Source: JAQBYK01 sp964499425 | GTDB lineage: Bacteria > Patescibacteriota > Gracilibacteria > UBA1369 > LOWO2-01-FULL-3 | Length of the DNA: 19,694 nucleotides | Reading direction: 5' to 3' | Assembly (NCBI GenBank): GCA_964499425.1 | Contig: CAZCLD010000023.1 | Coordinates: forward strand, 1 to 19,694 | Shown: positions 8,464-16,630 of the stretch, piece by piece | Layout: every line of letters begins with the position of its first letter | How positions within the stretch are numbered: the first letter of the stretch is position 1 | Notes under the pieces: model-generated | The model's database searches: none | The model's input: only the letters and a program-made list of their open reading frames with translations | What the model was told of the DNA's origin: nothing | Translations under genes and position numbers: made by a program

Positions 8464-9166
8464 CCCTGGCAATTTCTCCTCTAGTCATACTGCTACCAGC
8501 GTTAAACAAGCCAGCCTGAGGAATCAAGCTCTCAGATTTCGCTGTATGAGCAACACCTCTATACCACTCATTACCAACATCGTCATAAGGATTTTTAACA
8601 ACCTGCGAACCTTCAAGAACCTCAAACCCAAAAGCACTAAGCACTATAGTTAAAGCCTCCGCTTTATTAATATTCTGATTGGGTCCAAACGCACCACTAC
8701 CATACCCTTTTACCCATCCTTGATTCTTAGCCGCACAAACCGCTGGTGCATACCAATGATCAGGTATATCACCCACATCAGTAAAACAATTAGCCAAAAC
8801 ATCTGAAGAAACATCCGCGTAGTCAAAATCATTCACCTCAACCAGCATTTTAGAGAACTCTGCTCTCGTAACATTATTGTCCGGCCTAAAAGTCCCATCA
8901 TTATACCCACCGATAACTCCTTCATAATATAAAGCGACTACAGCATCAGCATATCCAGCATTGTTGGGTACATCAGAAAATGGATTTTCATTATCTACCT
9001 CAGCAACAATTTCATCACTGCTCAAAACATCGGTTAAAACCTGATCGATATAATTATTAGTCGAGTTTACAAAAGAACTAATCGCATAGACAGAAAAACC
9101 AACAAAAAGAATCAAAACACTCAAAAAATGAGTATCGTGAGAAGAAATTTTCCTTTTTTTAGCCAT
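8426..9166 (-). CDS. SLH-domain (S-layer homology) membrane-anchored protein
   Basis: A 246-residue protein with an N-terminal transmembrane segment (about 14-32, FLSVLILFVGFSVYAISSFV) followed by three S-layer homology repeats: about 60-110 (NPFSDV...GGYNDGTFRPDNNVTRAE), 124-180 (CFTDV...GYGSGAFGPNQNINKAEA) and 192-241 (NPYDDV...MTRGEIARVIYKS). SLH domains normally hold proteins to secondary cell-wall polymers, so this probably links membrane and envelope. The ATG is 5 bp after the permease stop, implying one operon. Its 3' end overlaps the opposite-strand lamin-tail gene by 38 bp. No enzymatic domain accompanies the SLH repeats. What polymer it would bind in this organism cannot be told from the sequence. 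Confidence 0.93.
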   Translation of the reverse strand: MAKKRKISSHDTHFLSVLILFVGFSVYAISSFVNSTNNYIDQVLTDVLSSDEIVAEVDNENPFSDVPNNAGYADAVVALYYEGVIGGYNDGTFRPDNNVTRAEFSKMLVEVNDFDYADVSSDVLANCFTDVGDIPDHWYAPAVCAAKNQGWVKGYGSGAFGPNQNINKAEALTIVLSAFGFEVLEGSQVVKNPYDDVGNEWYRGVAHTAKSESLIPQAGLFNAGSSMTRGEIARVIYKSMEAKGML

Positions 9167-9171
9167 AATAA

Positions 9172-10290
9172 TTATTTTTTAAGAACTTTTACATATTCAG
9201 CTTCATAAATATGAAGGAATGACATCAGTGCCATAAGAACCAAGGGGCCTATAATAATCCCTTTGAATCCCATTGTCCAGATTCCCCCCAAAATCACAAA
9301 GAAAGTTAACAGAGGATAGGTATGTGCCTTTCCTCCAATAAGATACGGCCTAACAACGTTATCAGCACCGCCTATAACTACAACTCCCCAAATGAAAAGG
9401 AAAAGAGCAGAATAGAACGACCCAAGAATAGCCAGGATAATGGCAGCTGGAACCCAAATTACAGCAGTCCCAAAAACTGGCACCATCGAGAAGAATGCAA
9501 TAGCTGTCCCCCAAAATACAGGATTAGAAATACCCGCAATCGCAAATCCAATCCCCCCCAAAACACCCTGAACAATCGCCGTCAAAAACACACCAACCAT
9601 TATCGCTTTTACCATTGAACTCATCTTATTAAACAATTCATCCTCATGAACTTTTGGCAGAGGACTAATTATTCCAATCTGTTTCACAATTCTCTCTCCA
9701 TCCTTAAAGAAATAGTACATTGCAAAAAGCATAATCAAAAAATTAAAGACCAGATTTGAGATGCTCTTAAGCAAATTTGCAGTTTGCGAAACCAGGAAGG
9801 TACTAAAAGACTGGGCTAACTCCACAATGTTCTTTTTCACATCAAGCTCCTCAATAGCAACAATAGACTCAAAATCACTCATAAGCCCATACAAGATGTT
9901 TTCCTCATCCCACTGCAAATACTTGTCAAAATCTCCCGAATTAACCCTCTGCTGAATTACTTCGTAGGTCTCAACACCTTCTTGAGACAGCATAATCACA
10001 AAAATTGTGATCGGAACAAGTGTAACCAAAATTACAAATATACATGTCAGAAAAGAAGCCGTCCGCCCCCAACCCTTAAGCCATTTTCTGACTTTTCGAT
10101 AAACCGGATAAAAAGCTATTGCTAAAACCGCCGAAACAAAAAGCACAGTCAAAAAAGGAGCTAGTATTTTGAGGAACAAAATAAAAACAGCCACAAGACA
10201 GAATATAAGAAAATATCCAGGTAACTTCTCCAAAATAAGAGCTCTCTGTACCGGGACACCTGAGACTTTAGAACGAGAGGATTTCTTCAT
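9172..10290 (-). CDS. AI-2E family transporter (PerM-like permease)
   Basis: A 372-residue polytopic membrane protein. Hydrophobic segments lie near 25-60 and 80-100, a soluble loop follows (about 105-170), and more membrane segments fill the C-terminal half. The family signature is near the end: ADNVVRPYLIGG around residue 308, then PLLTFFVILGG and GFKGIIIGPL. The family (PF01594) includes TqsA, proposed to export autoinducer-2, PerM, and Na+/H+ antiporters, so the substrate cannot be assigned. The start at ATG 10290 gives a normal length. An AT-rich -10-like TATTAT (10302-10307) lies just upstream in the divergent spacer. The SLH gene follows by 5 bp. Confidence 0.93.
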   Translation of the reverse strand: MKKSSRSKVSGVPVQRALILEKLPGYFLIFCLVAVFILFLKILAPFLTVLFVSAVLAIAFYPVYRKVRKWLKGWGRTASFLTCIFVILVTLVPITIFVIMLSQEGVETYEVIQQRVNSGDFDKYLQWDEENILYGLMSDFESIVAIEELDVKKNIVELAQSFSTFLVSQTANLLKSISNLVFNFLIMLFAMYYFFKDGERIVKQIGIISPLPKVHEDELFNKMSSMVKAIMVGVFLTAIVQGVLGGIGFAIAGISNPVFWGTAIAFFSMVPVFGTAVIWVPAAIILAILGSFYSALFLFIWGVVVIGGADNVVRPYLIGGKAHTYPLLTFFVILGGIWTMGFKGIIIGPLVLMALMSFLHIYEAEYVKVLKK

Positions 10291-10344
10291 GGCTTAAATA
10301 TATAATACAAAACATAATGAAACAAATTTATTTTGAATCAGTTT

Positions 10345-10372
10345 TTGACAAAACAAAGATACAGTGTAGAAT
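10345..10372 (+). promoter_or_regulatory. Promoter of the small membrane protein gene
   Basis: TTGACA (10345-10350) and TAGAAT (10367-10372) are 16 bp apart. The predicted start near 10379 gives a leader of about 17 nt before ATG 10396. Confidence 0.75.
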
Positions 10373-10395
10373 AAAAGCCTTCCATATCTAAATCT

Positions 10396-10995
10396 ATGGC
10401 AGATAGATTGGACAGACAGAAAAAGAGACCTCTCCTGGGTAAGCCAGAAATGGCAGCAATTGGTGTATCATTATTAGTCGTAGGAGGACTCATTGATAGA
10501 GTTTTGAGCAGGATAAACATCACTATTGAAAACGAAGGTCAAGAAGATGTCGATAGAAACGAGCATTCCAACCCCACAGTTGCTCCCCCAGAAATACCAG
10601 ATCAACGCCCTCTAGATGAAAATTCATTCAAATCTAGCTTAATAAGTGCAGTTGAAGAAGGCGCTGATATCGCCACAGAATGTGTAAGAACAAGATCTGA
10701 ATCCAGACAATTAGAGCAAAGAGTAGCCGATTGCTATGATGTTCTCGGGCATTCAGATCATGGCTCTGATCAAGAAGACCCAGTAATAAGCGACGTCAGA
10801 ATGATCGGAGCAGAAGCGATGTTAAGATGCCTAAGACGCCAAATCCGCCACAATACAGACCCCTCCAGTCCAATTGACATCCCCTCATTAAGAGCTAAAA
10901 CAGAAAGACTCTTCGACTTATGTGCAAGACAAGTAGGAGAAGATCTCAGAGGGATCATTTCAATGATAGAGCCTGTACCACAAAACACATACTAA
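10396..10995 (+). CDS. Hypothetical single-pass membrane protein
   Basis: A 199-residue protein I do not recognise. A basic N-terminus (DRLDRQKKRPLLGK) is followed by one hydrophobic segment at about 19-34 (MAAIGVSLLVVGGLID), then an acidic, Pro-rich linker (about 45-75) and a charged, probably helical domain (about 80-190) with four spaced Cys residues. The positive N-terminus suggests the helical part faces outward, but this is inference. It is transcribed alone from a good promoter, divergent from the permease operon. Its stop codon overlaps the stop of the convergent TraG-like ATPase gene by 4 bp. A consensus promoter plus a long open frame make it likely real. Confidence 0.75.
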   Translation: MADRLDRQKKRPLLGKPEMAAIGVSLLVVGGLIDRVLSRINITIENEGQEDVDRNEHSNPTVAPPEIPDQRPLDENSFKSSLISAVEEGADIATECVRTRSESRQLEQRVADCYDVLGHSDHGSDQEDPVISDVRMIGAEAMLRCLRRQIRHNTDPSSPIDIPSLRAKTERLFDLCARQVGEDLRGIISMIEPVPQNTY

Positions 10996-13217
10996 ATTAA
11001 AGGCTCCTCAAACTCAGGTTCTTCTTCAGGTTGCAAGTCCTCGAATTCACCAGATTCATCCCATTTGCCTAACTGCTCCTCCACATCAGCCCTTGGCATA
11101 CAGTATTCTTTCCGAGAATTTTCAATTATTTCCTTAGTATAGTGATTTTCAACCTTGGGAACATTAATAGTTCGTGCAGAAAAGGCCTCTCTGATTTCAC
11201 CATTAACAGACATTTTGCAGTAGAATTCCCTTACACCAAGATTAATAATGTCACGCTCCTTAAAAATTGGGGTGTATTCCTCAGCCAAAACACCAGCATC
11301 GTCAGCACCTACACGAAAACTCACAATCGAACCCACATTACCAAAAACCGTTTTTTGAACCATGTTAGAAAGCTGCCCCATATATTGATGTGCAATCGTT
11401 AAATTAAGACGATATTTCCGTGCCTCTGATAAAATCTCCGCAAAAGTATCTGTGGCAAAATTCTGAAACTCATCCACATAAAAGTAAAAATCCTTTCTGT
11501 CCTCCTCAGGCATATCAGCTCTACTTAAAGCCGCCTGATAGAGTTTTGTAATAATCATCGATCCCATAAGCGAACTATTCTCTTCACCAAGCAAACCCTT
11601 TGAAACCTTCATAAGCAGTATCTTTTGATTATCCATCACATCACGAATATCAACTCTATTAATCGGCTGCCCGATTATATTTCTGATCATGTTGGTAGCC
11701 ACAAACTGTCCCACCTTGTTAAGAAGTGGCGTAATCGCTTCAGCGTCAAACTTTTCGCTCCATCCCGCAAATTCAGAAACCCAAAAATTCTTAACCACAT
11801 TGTCCTTAATTCTTGAAACAATAGTTTGACGGTAATTCTTGTCAGTTAACATCTTAAGAATAGATAACACAGTCGTATTTGGGCTATCTAGAAGCGCCAG
11901 GACAGTATACCTAAGCACATGTTCAAGCCTGTCGGTCCAGTTAGAACCAAACAGCCTCTTAAAAATATATATAAACCCAATTGTCACCTGCATTTTGTAC
12001 TCTTCCTCTACCTTTTCTAAAGGATTGAAAGAAATCGGGAAATTAATATCTGCAGGATCAAAATAAATCACATCCTTAACTCTGTTTTTTGGAACAAATT
12101 TCAAAACGTCATCAACCAAATCCCCGTGAGGATCCAGGACTCCAATCCCCTTTCCTGCCTCAAGATCTTCCTTTATCAGAAGCTCCAAGAATTTTGATTT
12201 ACCAGAGCCAGACTTTCCAACTGCATAAAGATGCCTTCGCCTGTCCTCACGCTTTATCCCAAATTTATCAAAATTGTTGTGATAATTAGTAATCCCAAAA
12301 AGACTAATATGCTTTTCACCAATCTTGGCAATATCCTGAGGTGCCTCAGATTTTTTCGCAAGAACGTGGACTATATGCGGAACAATGTCCGAATTCGGCA
12401 AGTGATACAAAGTCGCCAGTTCATTTGGACTAAGCATATATGGAGCAACCAATTTGCGTTTCTTGTATTCATTTAAGAAACTAGCCTCCCTAACTCTAGT
12501 CGCCTTTAGATCCTGAACATCAGTTTTATTGAATTGATAAAAACTATTTTTAATAGCCTCAAGTTTACGCTTAGCATCATCCTTTGTTGCCGCAATATAT
12601 GCCAAACGAATCGTACACCTAAATGGTTTCATTTTCGTTTTCTCAACAGCCAATTGATGTCGAACTTTGATCACACTTTTCTCATCTTTCACTCTCATCC
12701 TATCCCTCAAACTAAAGATTTTCTTGAATTTATTCCATTTTAGACGTATCCGCCTTTTCAAATGATAACCTGCCCCTTCCTCTTTTGGGTTAACCACAAT
12801 CTGTACCCAAACCTGTTCCCCAGAATTGATTTTGGAAATCACAGAAAAAAGACGACTCTGACTATCTTCCTCAAACTCTCCATAATGCTTAAATGGATAT
12901 ACATCACCATAGCGCAATTTCAATCTAACACCCGCCAAAACACTCTTCCCATTACCAACCTTGTAACTATCCACATAATCAGAAGTTTCCTTAATCTCAC
13001 AATCAGGATAAGTAGAATACAAGAGACCTTCCATCGTCTCAAACATATTGTCCGGCACGGCAAAAAAGAAATAAGTGTACTGCTCATATCCAAACATTTC
13101 CATCGAAATAGGGACATTCCTAACAGTATTATGAAGATTCACCAAAAGCTCCTCATATATACTTTCTTTTTTCTTTTGCCCATCCCCCTGTGGAACAATA
13201 ACTTGAAAATACTTCAT
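10992..13217 (-). CDS. VirD4/TraG-like ATPase (type IV coupling-protein family)
   Basis: A 741-residue P-loop ATPase of the FtsK/HerA superfamily resembling type IV secretion coupling proteins. Walker A is GKSGSGKS at 334-341, followed by GVLDPHGDLVDDVL near 359-372. Walker B is FYFYVDEFQNF at 577-587, followed by LTIAHQY near 606-612 (sensor region). These motifs are intact, so ATPase activity is likely. The first 300 residues are an uncharacterised alpha/beta domain without obvious transmembrane helices, unlike classical VirD4. No relaxase or other conjugation gene is nearby. Such stand-alone ATPases are common in CPR genomes, where pilus or DNA-transfer roles are guessed. The C-terminus is an acidic tail. 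ATG 13217 lies 7 nt after an extended -10, so the mRNA is probably leaderless. It follows the Cys-rich genes by 38 bp. Confidence 0.9.
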   Translation of the reverse strand: MKYFQVIVPQGDGQKKKESIYEELLVNLHNTVRNVPISMEMFGYEQYTYFFFAVPDNMFETMEGLLYSTYPDCEIKETSDYVDSYKVGNGKSVLAGVRLKLRYGDVYPFKHYGEFEEDSQSRLFSVISKINSGEQVWVQIVVNPKEEGAGYHLKRRIRLKWNKFKKIFSLRDRMRVKDEKSVIKVRHQLAVEKTKMKPFRCTIRLAYIAATKDDAKRKLEAIKNSFYQFNKTDVQDLKATRVREASFLNEYKKRKLVAPYMLSPNELATLYHLPNSDIVPHIVHVLAKKSEAPQDIAKIGEKHISLFGITNYHNNFDKFGIKREDRRRHLYAVGKSGSGKSKFLELLIKEDLEAGKGIGVLDPHGDLVDDVLKFVPKNRVKDVIYFDPADINFPISFNPLEKVEEEYKMQVTIGFIYIFKRLFGSNWTDRLEHVLRYTVLALLDSPNTTVLSILKMLTDKNYRQTIVSRIKDNVVKNFWVSEFAGWSEKFDAEAITPLLNKVGQFVATNMIRNIIGQPINRVDIRDVMDNQKILLMKVSKGLLGEENSSLMGSMIITKLYQAALSRADMPEEDRKDFYFYVDEFQNFATDTFAEILSEARKYRLNLTIAHQYMGQLSNMVQKTVFGNVGSIVSFRVGADDAGVLAEEYTPIFKERDIINLGVREFYCKMSVNGEIREAFSARTINVPKVENHYTKEIIENSRKEYCMPRADVEEQLGKWDESGEFEDLQPEEEPEFEEPLI

Positions 13218-13224
13218 GGGCTAT

Positions 13225-13254
13225 ATTATACCACAAATTTAAGAGTTGGTCCAA
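13225..13254 (-). promoter_or_regulatory. Extended -10 promoter of the ATPase gene, probably leaderless
   Basis: On the minus strand, TGGTATAAT gives a perfect extended -10 (TATAAT at 13225-13230) with a weak TTGGAC 18 bp upstream (13249-13254). The start of transcription would fall at 13217-13218, on the A of the ATG. It lets the ATPase be read independently of the Cys-rich genes. Confidence 0.65.
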
Positions 13255-13255
13255 G

Positions 13256-14923
13256 TCAGTAAACTTCTTCCAAGTAACATTTTTCACAATAGATTTTTTC
13301 CTTACACTTGGGTCCAAACACACTGAGATGTTCTTTCGAACATTTCATACATTCCCTCTGCCACAGTTTCATTGGACTACGAAGACGCTGCCTCTCAATA
13401 ACTCTCTGATCAGGAGCCAAACGCGGAATAGGAATTTGCAATTTTTTATAGAAACTACGCTCTCTCTCAAGAATTTTGTAGGGTCTGCCAGATTTTTCAC
13501 AAATAAGAACCTCTTCACAAACATCATCATCAACATCACCAATATCATCAGGGATTTCAAAACCAGAACCTGATTCTTTTTCATCCTCGTCTTTCCATTG
13601 CCATCCTGCCTCAAGAGCTTTCTTTTTTTCAAGGGGATAGTATTCTTGCGCAACACTTTCATTGTAACCAAATAGTGCTAACTCCCTCGGAAAAAATTGC
13701 CCCCACTCACCATTTAAAATCATTCTCTCAATAATTTTTGGAACCATTTCATCATATTCCTTCTTTGAATATTGCTTATTCAAAATACAATATTGATTAT
13801 GACGCATCGCAACCGAGCCAAAACAATCCTTCGAATTAAAACATAACCCGCAACAAATCAAATCATTATCATGCCAGGATGATTCACAGCAAAAACAATT
13901 AAAAACTCCACTGGTCCCAATGGTATTATATGCCAACTCACTACGATCATAGCCCATATGGCTATTGTCAATACAGTTAAAACTCTTGGACAAATGGAAC
14001 CCATAGCTGCAATCTTCCGATTCATCACAAGCAAAACAATATTTCAGGTTTTTAGAATTAGCATGATCCGTACCTTCACAATTCTCACAATTCATTTGAT
14101 AGGTAGACCTGAAAACAACTTTCTCCTGCCTGAATTTAAGCCAGCCACTAAAAACAGCCTGCCATTGTTTATAAGAAGACAGCTTTAACTTCTTAAAATA
14201 ATCCTCGTATTCCTCTTTGCTTTTTTCTTCGTTAAAAATAAAATATTGCTTATTTCGTAATCCAGAAGAGAACAAACAGTTCCGACAACCTTTTAAATCA
14301 TATCCAAAATAACACTCGCTACAGTCCTCACAATGATCAAGATAAACAGATCTATAACATTTAGAAGAAAACATACATTCATAGCAAAGCTCACTATCAA
14401 AAAGCCTCAAATAATCTAGACAATCCTTATTCCTAGAAGAATATCGGCCATACATACAATCCTCCTCATAGTGTGACCCAAAAAGTAAATAACAATTCTT
14501 ATTAGCGAAAGCATAGTTGCAGTACTCACTATTCTCCGACTGCTTATTTACCACTGCTAATCTTGGAACAACCTGCATCAATTCTCCAATTTGCTCAAAA
14601 ATTGAGCGACTCAAATCCACTTCCATGCCGTAATCAAGGGCATTCCACTTATCCCCCCAAAAACAATCCTGACAATAGACCGGAAAGGGAGCATTATCAT
14701 ATATTGCAACAATACTCCTAGAACAAAGATCACATTTTCTCTTATAAAGGGTTTTTTCATTTCTAAAACAAAGCCTAATTTGTTGACGACAGTCTGGACA
14801 CAAAGTCTGACTTGGGATTTTATATTTTTTCCCATTAAAAGTCGGCGAAACCTGATCATAAAAATCCTGGTCCGAATCAGTGATCTCAAATCCCCCACTA
14901 CATTGTTTGCATTTTTTATGCAT
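13256..14923 (-). CDS. Cys-rich duplicated zinc-ribbon / solenoid-like protein, paralogue 1 (third in operon)
   Basis: A 555-residue protein of an uncharacterised family. ATG 14923 is chosen because it gives MHKKCKQC, matching the starts of its two paralogues; an in-frame GTG at 14950 would only add nine residues. Order of parts: zinc ribbon CKQC...CPDC (near 5-45); a second ribbon RKCDLC...YCQDC that is complete only in this copy; WGDKWNALDYG; a Cys-rich repeat region; RNKQYFIFNEEKSKEEYE; a second Cys-rich region; NQYCILNKQYSKKEYDE; and a C-terminal ribbon CMKC...CEKC. No signal peptide or membrane segment is seen, so it is probably cytoplasmic. Its start overlaps the preceding stop by 8 bp (ATGCATAA). 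AGGA five bases upstream is the only well-placed Shine-Dalgarno sequence in the window. It ends with TGA. Function unknown; zinc binding is inferred from the CxxC pairs. Confidence 0.9.
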   Translation of the reverse strand: MHKKCKQCSGGFEITDSDQDFYDQVSPTFNGKKYKIPSQTLCPDCRQQIRLCFRNEKTLYKRKCDLCSRSIVAIYDNAPFPVYCQDCFWGDKWNALDYGMEVDLSRSIFEQIGELMQVVPRLAVVNKQSENSEYCNYAFANKNCYLLFGSHYEEDCMYGRYSSRNKDCLDYLRLFDSELCYECMFSSKCYRSVYLDHCEDCSECYFGYDLKGCRNCLFSSGLRNKQYFIFNEEKSKEEYEDYFKKLKLSSYKQWQAVFSGWLKFRQEKVVFRSTYQMNCENCEGTDHANSKNLKYCFACDESEDCSYGFHLSKSFNCIDNSHMGYDRSELAYNTIGTSGVFNCFCCESSWHDNDLICCGLCFNSKDCFGSVAMRHNQYCILNKQYSKKEYDEMVPKIIERMILNGEWGQFFPRELALFGYNESVAQEYYPLEKKKALEAGWQWKDEDEKESGSGFEIPDDIGDVDDDVCEEVLICEKSGRPYKILERERSFYKKLQIPIPRLAPDQRVIERQRLRSPMKLWQRECMKCSKEHLSVFGPKCKEKIYCEKCYLEEVY

Positions 14924-16600
14924 AGACTTCCTGCTTAAAACATTCTTCACAATATATTATTTCAGGACGCCCCGGAGAATAGGTTGTCTCAATATTTGCG
15001 CTACACTTATCACATTTCCTATTCCACAGTTTTCGCGGATTCCGAAGCGCCATTCTCTCAATATATCTCTGATCTGAGTGTTTCCTTGGCAAAGGANNNN
15101 NNNNNNTTTATAGTATTTAAACTCCTTAGCATTGATTTTAAAAGGCTTCCCCGTGACTTCACATTTTACTATCTTATCTAAAACACTTTCATCAACCTCA
15201 GCAATATCATCAGCCAAATCACTCGCAGGAATTGCACTTTCAATATCAAGCTCCCCTTTGCTATTTGTCCACTTAAAGTTTTTCCTCAAAGCCTCATCCT
15301 CCGATAAAGGAAAATAATCCTGCGCAATAGTTTCATTATAAGCAAAAGGTGAAATTGAACCCGGAAAGAATTCACCCCATTCTCCTGTCTTTTTCATATG
15401 TTCAATAATTCGTGGCACCATCTCATTATATTCCTCCTTAGAATACTGCTTATTCAAAATACAATACTGCCCTTTGTGCAGCCCGCTACAACCGAAACAA
15501 TCCTTAGAAGATGGCGACACCGTACAGTAATAAAGATTATATACACCTTTCCAGATATAAGCCGAAAAACAAATTTGAGCCCCCGGAAACCCAACTGTCG
15601 TAGTGTCATAACACAATTCATCATCCTCTGCGCCAGTCACATCTTGGCAATCTCTTGTACCACCATGGCTCAAAATCACATATTTGCTATCTTCAACATC
15701 TACCACATCATAACCGTCCCGAACATTTTTGGAATTCTTAATGGCATCTCCCGTACAATCCTCACAGTTAATCACCGTCGCATATCTCATCGGATACTTT
15801 AAACGATGTTCAGAAAATATTTCTCTCATCTTTTGAACACTTGAATAAGCACTTAATCCCACTGATTCGACCTTTTTCTCATACGCCTCCTTACTCAACG
15901 ATTCATTAAAGAAATAATACTGCTTCCCAACCAGATTCACACATCCAAAACAATTCTGACAATTTTGACAATTCTCACAAAACAGAAGTTCAGTAGAATT
16001 ATGACATTTCACACAATACTTACAGTCATAGCAATGAGAGACATCTGCACAACTATAACAAAGCCTGGAATCATCCGCATTCAACAAATCCACACAATCC
16101 GAACAACCAGTTAAATAATTACTGTACATACAATCCTCATTGTGATTACTACCATAGATTAGATAGCAATTCTTCGCTCCATAACAAAAATTCACATAAT
16201 CACTATTAACCGCCTTGTCGATAAGAATTCCTATCCAAGGCACTTCCTTCATAAGTTCATCAAATTGCTCAAAAAACGGTCGCGAAAAATCAAAATCCCT
16301 TCCATAAACAAGAGCATTCCACTTATCGCCCCACCAAGCCTCATTTTTATAAGCCTTGTAGGGCTTATCCGGAGCAATCCACGATACAAAAGATTCACCA
16401 GTAAGATCACATTTCCTCTTATACAATGCCCTCTCATTACGCCAAACCAAACGCCTTTGCAGACGACAATCCGGACAAAATGTTGGAACAGGGATCTCAA
16501 ATTTCTTTCCATCAAAAGTTGGCGAAACACGATCATAAAATCTTAGATCCACCTCAGAACCTGCAAACCCCTCGGCACAAATTTTGCATTTAGAGTCCAT
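14916..16600 (-). CDS. Cys-rich duplicated zinc-ribbon / solenoid-like protein, paralogue 2 (second in operon; contains assembly gap)
   Basis: The second of three paralogues. ATG 16600 (MDSKCKIC) fits the family start better than an in-frame GTG at 16627. Parts: CKIC...CPDC ribbon, RKCDLTGESF (second ribbon degenerate), WWGDKWN, Cys-rich repeats, GKQYYFFNESLSKEAYE, more Cys-rich repeats, GQYCILNKQYSKEEYNE and CEVTGKPFK. Ten Ns at 15097-15106 interrupt it after EFKYYK. Read straight through, the frame goes wrong and appears to stop at 14957. In the correct frame beyond the gap the expected ending is intact: PLPRKHSDQRYIERMALRNP, then RKCDKC...CEEC and TAA at 14916-14918. Paralogue alignment suggests about four residues (about 11 nt) are missing, so the gene is intact rather than frameshifted. 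Its stop overlaps the next start. Function unknown. Confidence 0.88.
15097..15106. other. Assembly gap (10 N)
   Basis: Ten Ns inside paralogue 2. Matching both flanks to the paralogues implies a true gap near 11 nt, so the run is close to, but not exactly, the real length and shifts the apparent reading frame. Confidence 0.97.
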
Positions 16601-16630
16601 GGTGATGAATAGTAACACAAATATCACCCA

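Noticed and set aside
9172..10290. Naming the permease tqsA
   Set aside because: The AI-2E family includes proteins with different substrates and nothing here indicates autoinducer-2.
10338..10523. 61-codon minus-strand open frame upstream of the permease
   Set aside because: Antisense to the promoter and start of the plus-strand membrane protein gene, which has better evidence.
12762..13262. 166-codon plus-strand open frame
   Set aside because: Antisense to the N-terminal domain of the ATPase gene and spans its promoter; no recognisable protein.
14957..15096. Paralogue 2 as a frameshifted pseudogene
   Set aside because: The frame change coincides with an N-run, and the expected C-terminus is intact in another frame.
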